From contig NZ_CP083455.1 of NCBI RefSeq assembly GCF_020229735.1, positions 2,321,001 to 2,385,000 of the forward strand: a DNA stretch of 64,000 nt. Reading direction: 5' to 3'. The notes under the pieces were generated by a model. It saw nothing but the letters and a program-made list of their open reading frames with translations, searched no databases and was not told the DNA's origin. This DNA is from Deinococcus taeanensis (lineage in GTDB: Bacteria; Deinococcota; Deinococci; Deinococcales; Deinococcaceae). The position numbers and the translations under genes are program-made. This document shows, one piece after another, positions 43,767 through 57,529 of the stretch (the stretch's first letter is position 1; every line of letters begins with the position of its first letter).

Positions 43767-44549
43767 CTAGCGCAGCAGTGACGCCCCGCCGTCCACGTAC
43801 AGCTCAATGCCCGACACGTGCTGGCCGAGGTCCGACGCGAGAAACAGGCAGGCGTCCGCCACGTCCACCGGTTCGCCCTCCCCGCCGTGCAGCGCGGGGC
43901 TCCCTTCGGGCAGTTCCACCTCAATGCCGATCCTGTCGGTGTGGCGCTGGTCGGTGCGGGCCTGGATGTTCGTGTGAATCAGGCCGGGGCACACGGCGTT
44001 ACAGCGGATGTTGTGCCGCCCGAGCTCCAGCGCGATCATCTTCGCGAACGCCACCTGCCCCGCCTTGGAGGAACTGTACGCACTGGCGCCCGGGCTGGAG
44101 AAGGTGCGGTTGCCGTTGACGCTGCTGGTAATCAGGATGCTGCCGCCCCCGGCGCGTTTCAGGTGCGGCACGGCGTAATGAACCGTGAGGTACGTGCCGC
44201 GCAGGTTGATGTTCAGCGTCCTGTCCCACTCGTCGGGCTGCAGTTCCTCGATGGGCGCCCACACGCCGTTGATTCCGGCATTCGCGAACACGATGTCCAG
44301 CCGCCCAAAGGCCGCGACGGTCGCCTCGATGGCCTCGCGGACGGACCCGGCGTCGCTCACGTCGCACTGCACGTACAGGGCCTCCCCGCCGCCCTGCGTG
44401 ATCTCGTTGAGGACCTTTTCGCCTTCCTCGGGTTGCACGTCTGCCAGAGCGACCCGCGCGCCTTCCTTCGCGAAGCGCCGCGCGGTGCCCGCCCCGATGC
44501 CGCTGGCTGCGCCGGTAATAAATGCCACTTTGCCTTCCAGCATGCCCAT
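43767..44549 (-). CDS. Short-chain dehydrogenase/reductase
   Basis: 260-aa classical SDR. The NAD(P) motif TGAASGIGAG (TGxxxGIG) is near residue 12; an Asp after beta-2 (LADVQ) favours NAD. NAGINGVW is the NNAG element. The catalytic residues are Ser in ITSSVNGN and YSSSK (Tyr/Lys). The C-terminal LYVDGGASLL is typical. GGAGG lies 8 nt before ATG 44549. It sits next to the otsB relic, in a region of gene loss. Substrate unknown. Confidence 0.95.
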   Translation of the reverse strand: MGMLEGKVAFITGAASGIGAGTARRFAKEGARVALADVQPEEGEKVLNEITQGGGEALYVQCDVSDAGSVREAIEATVAAFGRLDIVFANAGINGVWAPIEELQPDEWDRTLNINLRGTYLTVHYAVPHLKRAGGGSILITSSVNGNRTFSSPGASAYSSSKAGQVAFAKMIALELGRHNIRCNAVCPGLIHTNIQARTDQRHTDRIGIEVELPEGSPALHGGEGEPVDVADACLFLASDLGQHVSGIELYVDGGASLLR

Positions 44550-44756
44550 GTGTTGCTCCTCCCTTGACGGTGTGCCCGGCCCGGCGGCCGGCAGCTGCGT
44601 GCACAGTAGGACGTGCGCCGCGCGCAAGGTGATGACGCCCTTGACCTTCCGGTAACGTGCGCCGCGCAGCTAGTGGGCTGTCAGGAAGGGTCTGTCAAAT
44701 GATGAGCAGTGGCATGCGCATCGCTCCTTCCCTGGCAGTCCTGCGAGGATGGTTCT

Positions 44757-45581
44757 ATGAGCAGCCCCACAGGAACCCCACCTGCCCCGGCTCGAATCTG
44801 GGTTTTGATGGCCAGCACCGCCAGTACAGCTGTTATCTTTCGCCGCGGCCCAAGCCGCTGGACACGGCTCTACCTCTGGAACACTCGAACAGACGCGATT
44901 ACCCCTGGGTCCTGGTTTGCGGGTCGGTTATATGAGTGGACCAGCGATCTTTCGCCTGACGGCCGTCACCTGGTGTATCTCGCCCGCAATGAATCCAAGC
45001 GTCGTCTTGACGCCGCCGCTGAAGCCTTTGGTGATCAAACGATGTGGTCTTGGACTGCTCTGTGCAAACCTCCCTGGGTCAAGGCCCTGGCCCTGTGGTC
45101 CGCTGGTCCAGATGGCGGAGGCATTTTTACGGACAATCACACCCTCGTGCTCAATCATCCGGCAAGTCTTCTGGCGCAACAGACACGTATCAAGCCGGCT
45201 GGCTTCACCGTCCGAGGGCTGGAGGGAACCGAGCAGATCCATGTGCTCTGCACCTCACTCGAACGCACCGGCTGGCAGATCATCCAGCGGCCTGAGCGGT
45301 GGTACGGAAGTGGTGAAGTGGGAGCGCTCATCCTACGAAAAAAGAAGTTAGAACTGCGGTTCACCAGGTCTCCCGAATACCGGTGGGAGGCGACGTACAT
45401 CTGGCTCGGTACCGATGCTCGCCCCAGGGTGGAGCAGGCGTCGTGGGCCGACTTCGATCAGCACGGCCGCCTCTTGATCGCACGACAAGGCCGCCTGTTT
45501 GTCGTCCAAGGTGCAGACCTTCAGGAACTGATCGATCTCAATCAGGATCAACCCAGGCACCACGTGACAGACCAAAGTTGA
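44757..45581 (+). CDS. Unrecognised protein with a TolB/WD-like segment
   Basis: 274 aa, no signal peptide. I cannot name the family. Conserved-looking stretches are STAVIFRRGPSRWTRLYLWNTRTD, GSWFAGRLYEWTSDLSPDGRHLVYLARNES and SWTALCKPPWVKALALWS; LSPDGRHLVYLA resembles a beta-propeller repeat unit. Local GC is clearly below the neighbours, hinting at later acquisition. ATG 44757 has GAGG 8 nt upstream. It lies in the accessory stretch between the otsB relic and ywbE. Confidence 0.8.
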   Translation: MSSPTGTPPAPARIWVLMASTASTAVIFRRGPSRWTRLYLWNTRTDAITPGSWFAGRLYEWTSDLSPDGRHLVYLARNESKRRLDAAAEAFGDQTMWSWTALCKPPWVKALALWSAGPDGGGIFTDNHTLVLNHPASLLAQQTRIKPAGFTVRGLEGTEQIHVLCTSLERTGWQIIQRPERWYGSGEVGALILRKKKLELRFTRSPEYRWEATYIWLGTDARPRVEQASWADFDQHGRLLIARQGRLFVVQGADLQELIDLNQDQPRHHVTDQS

Positions 45582-45692
45582 CGGTCCAATAGTCCGCTGT
45601 CCAGTGCTTTCTGTCGGATGGGCCACCACGTTATGCACATGCTGCTGAGCCGGATGATTCGTCAGAGTGAGCTGGACAGGGGACTATTGGCG

Positions 45693-45698
45693 TACCGT
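45693..45698 (+). promoter_or_regulatory. Leaderless -10 box of the ywbE gene (TACCGT)
   Basis: TACCGT with 6 nt to the ATG at 45705; decides this start over in-frame codons further upstream. Confidence 0.6.
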
Positions 45699-45704
45699 GA
45701 GGGC

Positions 45705-45917
45705 ATGAGCGCAGACGGACGACTCCGGGCAGGCATCCGCCCCGGCCTGACGGTGGACATCGTGCAGAAGCAGGATCAGGCCAGCGGCCAACTCACGCGG
45801 GGGGTGGTGGCCGCGCTTCTCACCCGCTCGCCGTCCCATCCGCACGGCATCAAGGTGCGCCTCACGTCCGGGCAGGTCGGGCGGGTCAAGGCCGTGCTCT
45901 CCCCCACCGGGGAGTAG
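45705..45917 (+). CDS. ywbE: YwbE family protein
   Basis: 70 aa. LRAGIRPGLTVDIVQKQDQASGQLTRGVVAALLTRSPSHPHGIKVRLTSGQVGRVKAVL follows the YwbE consensus along its length (PGxxVxIVxKxDQxTGxLTxGxV, SPxHPxGIKVRL). Family function is unknown; it is a small beta-rich protein, possibly nucleic-acid binding. Confidence 0.93.
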   Translation: MSADGRLRAGIRPGLTVDIVQKQDQASGQLTRGVVAALLTRSPSHPHGIKVRLTSGQVGRVKAVLSPTGE

Positions 45918-46689
45918 GACCAGGACGTCTGCCTGCACGGCCACGCGCCGTCGCGTCTGCCTGTGGGGTGACGAACCCACGCGGAGCGCCGGGGCCTCTG
46001 CAGTGCACATAGCAGCGCGTGGCTGGCCGTGAGGCGGCCTGAAGTCACGATCTGCCTGGACTCCACTAGGAGTCCAGGCAGGCCCGGTGCTCCTGCGTGT
46101 CCGCCCGGGGTGGAGGCCGCCCGGAGTGCGGCTCCCGGGGAAGGCGACCCGCCCAGGAGTGAACGCAACCCCAGCCGGGGTCATGCACAGACCCTGATAG
46201 GCCTCCCCCCAACGTCACCTTGTGCTGCCCAGGTCACGCTGGCGTCGGTGAGGGCTTGCGCCCGGCGTTCTGCACGAGGCGCAGGTGAGCAGGGGGCGGT
46301 GGGCGCTGGCTGCACAGAGCGTGGAGGCGTGCTGCTCAGCGTTCCGGACCTGTTGGCCGGGCATCTGCCGTTGCGCCGCTCCTGGGGAGACCGTGAACCC
46401 GGACGGAAGCCGGGGCCTCGGTTCCCTGAGGACGCACTGTGTGGCCCCCACGGCTCTGGTCCGCGCCGCTTTACCGGCCTTTTTCAGCGGGGTCTGCTCC
46501 TGTGGCTGCGGTCCGGCCCGGCTTCAGCTGGACTTAAGGGTCAGCTCAGAGGGTCCGAACGCGTACGTTCTGGCGGGCTGAGGTGCAGTGAAGTGGAGAG
46601 GTCCGTGACCGGGGCAGTGCGCCCTGGCGTGTGCTCTGCGCGCCTGCTGAGGCAGCGGGGTCGTTTCCCAGACAGCAGGAGAGGTGCCT
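45918..46689. other. 772-bp intergenic region without recognised genes
   Basis: Open frames here on both strands have no family pattern and poor codon character. The only clear structure is the 12-bp inverted repeat at 46053-46080. A GAGAGG ribosome site near the end serves the next small gene. Confidence 0.5.
46053..46080. repeat. Perfect 12-bp inverted repeat
   Basis: TGCCTGGACTCC-ACTA-GGAGTCCAGGCA, loop 4 nt. It is 136 nt after ywbE and could be a terminator without U-tract or a small-RNA stem. Confidence 0.6.
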
Positions 46690-46881
46690 ATGAAACTGCA
46701 TAACGTTCTGTACCTGATGGGCTTCGTTTCGATCCTGGCCAGCGCTTCGCAGTACTTTCAGAGTGAGAACTCCGACAAGGAGCGGGACGGTCTGTTCGTC
46801 GGGCACTGGGCGCCGACGTTCTTCATCCTGGGCAAGATCATGGAGGACAAAGCCCGGCTGCAGCGTGGACTGACCGAATAA
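46690..46881 (+). CDS. Small membrane protein, unknown function
   Basis: 63 aa. One hydrophobic helix (NVLYLMGFVSILASASQYF), a charged middle (QSENSDKERDG) and a second semi-hydrophobic part (LFVGHWAPTFFILGKIMED). GAGAGG lies 5 nt before the ATG. The GLFVGxWAPTFFxLGxxxED pattern looks like a conserved small-protein motif, but I cannot name a family. Confidence 0.75.
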   Translation: MKLHNVLYLMGFVSILASASQYFQSENSDKERDGLFVGHWAPTFFILGKIMEDKARLQRGLTE

Positions 46882-47026
46882 GGCGGTCCTCGATGGGGTG
46901 GCCTCCTGTCCTGGGGGCTGCCCCTTTGCTGTGGTGAAGAACCCTCTGGTGTCTGGAGGGCACTGAAGGTACCCATCACTTGTGTTCATGGGGCGGGGGC
47001 TACGGTGCGGGCACAGGAGGTGCGTG

Positions 47027-47332
47027 ATGCCCAGAGCGTGGAACAGCAGGGACGAGCGGCAGTATGAGCATGTCAGGGAAAGTGAGCTGGCGCGCGGTGA
47101 GTCAGCGGAGCGTGCGGAGGAAATCGCGGCGCGAACGGTGAACAGGCACCGCCGTGAGGAGGGGCGCACGCCGAACCGGCGGACGCAGGGCACGGGGAAC
47201 CCGAATGCGGCGCTGGCGGACCTGACGCGGGACGAACTGTACAACCGCGCGCGGGAGGCGGGCCTGAAAGGCCGCAGCAGCATGAGCAAAGCCGAGCTGG
47301 TCTCGGCGCTGGGTAACCCGGCGCGCGCCTGA
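47027..47332 (+). CDS. Small basic protein with Rho-N/SAP-like C-terminal motif
   Basis: 101 aa, very rich in Arg and Glu. The N-terminal part (WNSRDERQYEHVRESELARGESAERAEEIAARTVN) matches the pattern of small 'plasmid stabilisation/Rho-termination-factor-like' proteins. The C-terminal LADLTRDELYNRAREAGLKGRSSMSKAELVSAL is a Rho-N/SAP-type helix pair that binds nucleic acid in other proteins. AGGAGG lies 6 nt before ATG 47027. Role unknown. Confidence 0.85.
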   Translation: MPRAWNSRDERQYEHVRESELARGESAERAEEIAARTVNRHRREEGRTPNRRTQGTGNPNAALADLTRDELYNRAREAGLKGRSSMSKAELVSALGNPARA

Positions 47333-47344
47333 GCAGCCTGAAGC

Positions 47345-47388
47345 CACGAACGCCACCCCGGGGGCCAGCTCCCGGGGTGGCGTTCGTG
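47345..47388. terminator. Perfect 18-bp hairpin between convergent genes
   Basis: Arms 47345-47362 and 47371-47388 are exactly complementary over 18 bp with an 8-nt loop; an outer CTGAA/TTCAG pairing extends it. No U-tract. It lies between the 47027 gene and the minus-strand gene ending at 47397. Confidence 0.75.
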
Positions 47389-47396
47389 AGTTCAGG

Positions 47397-47642
47397 TCAG
47401 TGGGGGGTGCGGGGGAGGCGTTTGGGCATGCTGAGACCCAGGCCGGTGAGGAAGCCGCCCACAGCGGTGAGCCCGGTGGTGAGCAGCACGTTGTTCAGGG
47501 GGCTGGGAAAGTTGGTGCTGCGGTTGGCGTTGGCCACGGCGTGTAGCTGGTTGATGTCAATGACGTCCTTGCCGAGCAGGATGGCGGCGGCAATCAGGAC
47601 GATCACCCCAAAGGTGACGAGCACGCGCGACAGGATCCTCAT
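47397..47642 (-). CDS. Small two-helix membrane protein
   Basis: 81 aa. Helix 1 is LVTFGVIVLIAAAILLGKDVI; helix 2 is LNNVLLTTGLTAVGGFLTGLGLSM; a basic tail follows. No family recognised. TACACT lies 6 nt before the ATG, so the mRNA is probably leaderless. Confidence 0.78.
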   Translation of the reverse strand: MRILSRVLVTFGVIVLIAAAILLGKDVIDINQLHAVANANRSTNFPSPLNNVLLTTGLTAVGGFLTGLGLSMPKRLPRTPH

Positions 47643-47648
47643 GCGTTC

Positions 47649-47654
47649 AGTGTA
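47649..47654 (-). promoter_or_regulatory. Leaderless -10 box (TACACT)
   Basis: TACACT on the minus strand, 6 nt from the ATG at 47642. Confidence 0.6.
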
Positions 47655-47707
47655 GGCGCGGGGGGTGCCGCGGTCCTTGAGGTGTTCTTGCGGGTCTGGC
47701 CGCCGGT

Positions 47708-48598
47708 TCAGCGGAACGTCAGAGCGGTGACGGTGGTGGGGACGCGCCAGAAGCCGGTGGAAGCAGTGACGAACAGGGTACTGCCGTCCGCACCGCCGAA
47801 GCAGACGTTGCTGACCGTTTCCGGGAAGAGAATACGGCCGAGTTCGTGGCCGTCCGGGGTGAGGACGTGCACGCCGTCTGCGGCGCTGCTCCAGATGCGC
47901 CCGGCGTGGTCGAGGCGCAGGCCGTCTGTTTTGCCGGGGGTGACGCGGAAGTGCAGCCCGGCCAGGGTGGCCTGCCCGTCGGGGGTGATGTCATAGCGGT
48001 ACGTGCCGGCCTGGTCGCCGGTGTCGGCCAGCAGCAGGGTGCTGGCGCTCGCGAAGGCGAGGCCGTTGGGTTTGTGGCGGTCGCGGATGGGCGCGCTGAG
48101 CTGCCCGTCGGGAGTCAGGCGGAAAACCCAGCGTCCGGGGAGTTCCATGGGCTCGCCGCGGCCACCCTCTTCGGGTTTGTCCAGGCCGTAGGTGGGGTCA
48201 GTGAACCAGAGGCTGCCGTCGGGGTGCAGGGCCACGTCGTTCGGGGAGTTCAGGCGCTGGCCTTCGAACTGGTCAGCGAGGGTGGTCCAGCTGCCGTCCG
48301 GTTCCTGGCGGAGCAGGGCGCGCGCGCCGTGGGAGCAGGCGATCAGGCGGCCCTGGGCGTCCAGGCAGTGGCCGTTCTGGTACCCGCTGGGGCGCTGTTC
48401 CTCGACCAGCTGGCCGGCGTCGGTGTACGCCCAGGTGTGGTTCTGCCGGACGTCACTGTAGATGACCCGCTGCCGGGAGGGCACGTAGGTGGGTCCTTCC
48501 GTCCAGGTGTGTTCGCGGCCCAGCTGTTCCGGCGCGGCGCCGTCGGGGAACAGGGTCAGGAAGTCCGGGTGGGCGGCTTGGAAGGCGGGGTGCGTCAT
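47708..48598 (-). CDS. SMP-30/gluconolactonase family protein
   Basis: 296 aa, six-bladed beta-propeller lactonase. Metal and substrate positions show in WTEGPTYVPSRQRVIYSDV (Glu), RLNSPNDVALHPDGSLWFTDPTYGL (Asn), KPNGLAFASASTLLLADTG (Asn) and VTPGKTDGLRLDHAGRIW (Asp). It probably hydrolyses sugar lactones such as gluconolactone. The frame is open far upstream over the antisense of sucA; the start at 48598 (MTHPAFQAAHPDF) is where the family similarity begins. Confidence 0.93.
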   Translation of the reverse strand: MTHPAFQAAHPDFLTLFPDGAAPEQLGREHTWTEGPTYVPSRQRVIYSDVRQNHTWAYTDAGQLVEEQRPSGYQNGHCLDAQGRLIACSHGARALLRQEPDGSWTTLADQFEGQRLNSPNDVALHPDGSLWFTDPTYGLDKPEEGGRGEPMELPGRWVFRLTPDGQLSAPIRDRHKPNGLAFASASTLLLADTGDQAGTYRYDITPDGQATLAGLHFRVTPGKTDGLRLDHAGRIWSSAADGVHVLTPDGHELGRILFPETVSNVCFGGADGSTLFVTASTGFWRVPTTVTALTFR

Positions 48599-48716
48599 GC
48601 CTTCATGGTGAGGCCTGCGGTGGGGGGGCGTGCGGGGCCGGATCAGGTGAGCAGGGTTACGCACTGAGGAACGGCTTTTGGTGCATGCAGGTTCCATTGG
48701 GCTGCGCGGCGGGCGG

Positions 48717-48722
48717 TATGCT
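48717..48722 (+). promoter_or_regulatory. -10 box of sucA (TATGCT)
   Basis: TATGCT with 8 nt to the ATG at 48731. Confidence 0.6.
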
Positions 48723-48730
48723 GAGGCGTT

Positions 48731-51577
<2,847 letters not shown>

Positions 51578-51585
51578 GCGTTCCC

Positions 51586-51626
51586 CAGGAGGAGGCCCCC
51601 GGACCAGGTCCGGGGGCCTCCTCCTG
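51586..51626 (+). terminator. Perfect 20-bp hairpin between sucA and sucB
   Basis: Arms 51586-51605 and 51607-51626 are exactly complementary (effective loop about 5 nt). It starts 9 nt after the sucA stop. No U-tract. sucB has its own upstream TATAAC box (51739-51744), so the two genes may be separate units. Confidence 0.75.
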
Positions 51627-51754
51627 TGCCTGACGGCCGCGGGCGGGCAGCGGCACAGCAGCCGCCGGGCTGGCGAGGCGGGCGGCATTTCGTGCCTTGT
51701 GTTCGGGCGTCCCCGGCGCAGTCACAGCGCCCGGGGGGTATAACTGAGGGCGTT

Positions 51755-53038
<1,284 letters not shown>

Positions 53039-53058
53039 AACCCGGCCTCCACACTCAC

Positions 53059-53085
53059 AGGGGCGACGGCTTAGCCGTCGCTCCT
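53059..53085 (+). terminator. sucB terminator
   Basis: A stem of 12 bp (one mismatch), loop TTA, followed by CTTCTGT, 20 nt after the sucB stop. Confidence 0.7.
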
Positions 53086-53135
53086 CTTCTGTCAGCCTCC
53101 TGGGTTCCGTGAGAGTTCTGCCAGCACGCGTGCCG

Positions 53136-53141
53136 TACGCT
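53136..53141 (+). promoter_or_regulatory. Leaderless -10 box (TACGCT)
   Basis: TACGCT with 6 nt to the ATG at 53148. Confidence 0.6.
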
Positions 53142-53147
53142 GGTCGC

Positions 53148-53651
53148 ATGACCGGGTTTCAGGTTCAGGACGCCCTGACGGGGCGCATTGGGGGCGTGTC
53201 GGACGGCTGGGCGCTACAGGCCACCTGGGATGGCACGCGCCTGCAGGGACACGTGGGCGGCTTCACCGACGGCATGGCCGTCGCCGTGTGGATCGACGAG
53301 GGCGCCCTGGTCGGGCGGGTGGGCGGCGTTACGCAGGGCTTTGACGTCCGCGCCAGCATCGCGGCGGGCGTCATGACCGTGCGGCTGGGCAGCTTCACGC
53401 AGGGCACAGACGTGGCGTTGAACTTCACGCCGGAGACCGTCACCGGGCGTCACGGAACGTTCACCGACGGGCTGGACGTTCACCTCCGGCACTATGCGGG
53501 CGAGGTGCGTGGCCGGCTTGGGTCGTTCACCCGCGGTGTGGACGCGCAGCTGGACCTGGGGCCGGTCCCGTTCCCGCTGGGCGCGTTGCTGCTGACCTGC
53601 ACGCTGAAACTCTGGCTGGATGCCGGGCGGCCCCTCAGACCGGCCCGGTAG
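53148..53651 (+). CDS. Protein of six tandem 22-residue repeats, unknown function
   Basis: 167 aa. Residues 12-143 consist of six repeats, each exactly 22 aa, on the pattern GRxGxFTxGxDVxLxxxxxxVx (for example GRVGGVTQGFDVRAS and GRLGSFTRGVDAQL). Each unit would give two short beta strands with a Gly turn, so a small beta-solenoid or barrel is likely. A C-terminal hydrophobic segment (PLGALLLTCTLKLWLDAG) may touch the membrane. No signal peptide. I recognise no named family. It stands alone behind the sucB terminator with its own leaderless promoter. Confidence 0.85.
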   Translation: MTGFQVQDALTGRIGGVSDGWALQATWDGTRLQGHVGGFTDGMAVAVWIDEGALVGRVGGVTQGFDVRASIAAGVMTVRLGSFTQGTDVALNFTPETVTGRHGTFTDGLDVHLRHYAGEVRGRLGSFTRGVDAQLDLGPVPFPLGALLLTCTLKLWLDAGRPLRPAR

Positions 53652-53918
53652 GGCGCGGCGGGTCTGGAGAGTCGTTCTGGCCGCGGCACGCACAGCTGCG
53701 GCCAGAAGAATGGTCAATGACGCTCAAAAGCGGGCACAACGGGGAGGTCCCTGCCCTGCGCGCCGTTTCCTGGCACCGCGGCGCGCCGGGCAGGGACGGC
53801 ACCGGGAACGGCCGATCACGGCCTGATCATGGGGGGTCTGGTGAAGTGGGTTCAGGCAGGGCTGCTCCTGCCGCGCCGCCCCCCACTTCAGGCCTCAGCC
53901 ACCCCCCGGAGGACCGTC

Positions 53919-55532
53919 ATGACCACCATTCGCACTGCCCGCCTGCTTGCCCTGTGCGCCGCGCTGACCGCCACTGCCCACGCTCAGAACACCGTGAACC
54001 TCCAGAGCCTGCAGGTGCAGCCCGTTCAGGTCGCGAACCTGAACCTGAATGTGCTGCGCGTGACGCCCAGCGTGTTTCAGCAGACGCTGCAGGCGCCGAA
54101 TGTGCTGCAGCTGAACCTGCAGGATCTTCCGGCGCGCGTGCAGGCGCGGAATGCGGAGATCAGCAGCAGCCTGACTGTGGTGCGGGCCCTGAACGGCGCC
54201 GCGGACCTGCGGGCGGACGTGGCGCGCGTGACCCTGCAACTGCCGCGCGGCCTGACGGTGCCCACGCAGGTCCGGCTGCGCAGCGGGGAGCTCAAGGACG
54301 TGCAGCTGTTTGGGCAGGAGACCGTGGCGTTGAACGTCGCGCAGGCTGAAGCGGCTGCACCCCGGAACCGCGCGGAGATTCTGCAGTCCTTCGGGCTGAG
54401 CGAGCAGAGCCCGGTGCCGCGCGAGTTCCTGTCCGGCGACGCGCCGACCACCCTGAAGTTGAACACGCTGATCCGCTCGCCGCTGCTGAACGTGATCGTG
54501 CAGGCCCGGCCGCCCGCGCCGTCTCAGCCTGGTCAGGAGCTCGGCGACGGCTTCGTGAACAACCCGTCCGACGGCGCGTGCCGCTTCACGCCCACGAGTG
54601 CGCTGTTCGGGCAGATGCGCGGCACGAACGTCGGCCTGATCACCACGATCAAGGACCAGGGGAGCCGCGGCACCTGCATGGCGTTCGCGTTCGTGTCCGG
54701 TCTGGAGAGCCTGATCGCGCGGCGCACCACCACGCGCTACAACCTGTCCGAACAGTACGCGTACTACTGGATGCGTGGCGATGACGGCGTGCTGGGGGAC
54801 GGTGCGGGTTTCGGAGATTACGATGACCTGATCGGGAAGAACCGCATGATTCCCACCGAGGTCCGTTGGAAGTACAACCCGTCACGCAGCCGCGTGCGCG
54901 TGCCGGCCGATCCCAAGCAGGCCATCACGGCTTTCAGGAACTCCTGCGTGAATTACCTGAACCAGGCGTGCAGTGATACGACCGCGCAGGCGCAGCTGGT
55001 GTGCCAGAGCGGCACGAGCAACTGCGCCTGGAAGCCCGAGTGGGAGATCGCGCAGAACGCGGCGTTCAACTTCCGGCCCACGCTGGGCAGCGAGGTGTGG
55101 GTGTCGCTGGGCAAACTGAACCTGGGCAACGCCGAGGCCACGCGCGCCTACCGCCGCGCCATGATGCGCCAGATGCTTGACCGAGGAGACCAGCTGCTGC
55201 TGATGTTCGCCGTGGACGGCGCCTTCGACGCGATCGGCGCCAATGGTCTGCCGAACCTGGCCCGCATGGGGCAGGATTACCGCGGGGGGCACGGCGTGCA
55301 CCTTGTGGGGTACGTGAACACCGGCACGCAGACGTACAACGTGAACATCGGCGGGCTGGTGAACGCCAAGATGACGCTGCCCACCGGGTATTTCGTGATC
55401 AAGAACTCCTGGAGCTGCGGGTTCGGGGACGGCGGGTACGCCTACCTGCCAGACAACTTCATGGATACGGAAACGTGGGGCGTGTACAACCTGCGGGCGA
55501 ACGCGGTCGCGTCGGACCTCGCGGGCTTCTGA
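53919..55532 (+). CDS. Secreted papain-like (C1A) cysteine protease
   Basis: 537 aa. Signal peptide TARLLALCAALTATAHA. An N-terminal region (about 20-210) rich in Gln, Asn, Leu and Val shows strand-like repeats (VNLQSLQVQPVQVANLNLNVL) and may be a prodomain or surface module. The catalytic domain has Gln247 and Cys253 in DQGSRGTCMAF, His458 in GGHGVHLVGY and Asn496 in IKNSWSCGFGDGGYAYL, a complete papain set. The second papain glycine/cysteine (CGSC) is RGTC, so the usual first disulfide Cys is lost. GGAGG lies 6 nt before ATG 53919. Confidence 0.93.
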   Translation: MTTIRTARLLALCAALTATAHAQNTVNLQSLQVQPVQVANLNLNVLRVTPSVFQQTLQAPNVLQLNLQDLPARVQARNAEISSSLTVVRALNGAADLRADVARVTLQLPRGLTVPTQVRLRSGELKDVQLFGQETVALNVAQAEAAAPRNRAEILQSFGLSEQSPVPREFLSGDAPTTLKLNTLIRSPLLNVIVQARPPAPSQPGQELGDGFVNNPSDGACRFTPTSALFGQMRGTNVGLITTIKDQGSRGTCMAFAFVSGLESLIARRTTTRYNLSEQYAYYWMRGDDGVLGDGAGFGDYDDLIGKNRMIPTEVRWKYNPSRSRVRVPADPKQAITAFRNSCVNYLNQACSDTTAQAQLVCQSGTSNCAWKPEWEIAQNAAFNFRPTLGSEVWVSLGKLNLGNAEATRAYRRAMMRQMLDRGDQLLLMFAVDGAFDAIGANGLPNLARMGQDYRGGHGVHLVGYVNTGTQTYNVNIGGLVNAKMTLPTGYFVIKNSWSCGFGDGGYAYLPDNFMDTETWGVYNLRANAVASDLAGF

Positions 55533-55541
55533 ACCTGCAGT

Positions 55542-55580
55542 GAGCGCGGGCCCCGGCAAGTACGTCCGGGGCCCGCGCTC
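55542..55580. terminator. Perfect 15-bp hairpin between protease and glmS
   Basis: Arms 55542-55556 and 55566-55580 are exactly complementary with a 9-nt loop. It lies between two convergent genes. No U-tract. Confidence 0.75.
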
Positions 55581-55591
55581 TGGGTGTGGCG

Positions 55592-57412
<1,821 letters not shown>

Positions 57413-57529
57413 GAGAACTCCAGAAGGTGCCGCGCCTGGGCAACGCCGGCGTGAGGCCCGGGCCGCCACGCGGCTGCGTGACGGGGGGCCTGCCGGCGTT
57501 GGGGCGGCAGGGTGCCTGGGGGATTTGGT

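Noticed and set aside
46029..46703. 224-codon plus-strand ORF in the empty region after ywbE
   Set aside because: Composition is Gly/Arg/Ser-rich with no motif, and it overlaps the ribosome site of the next small gene.
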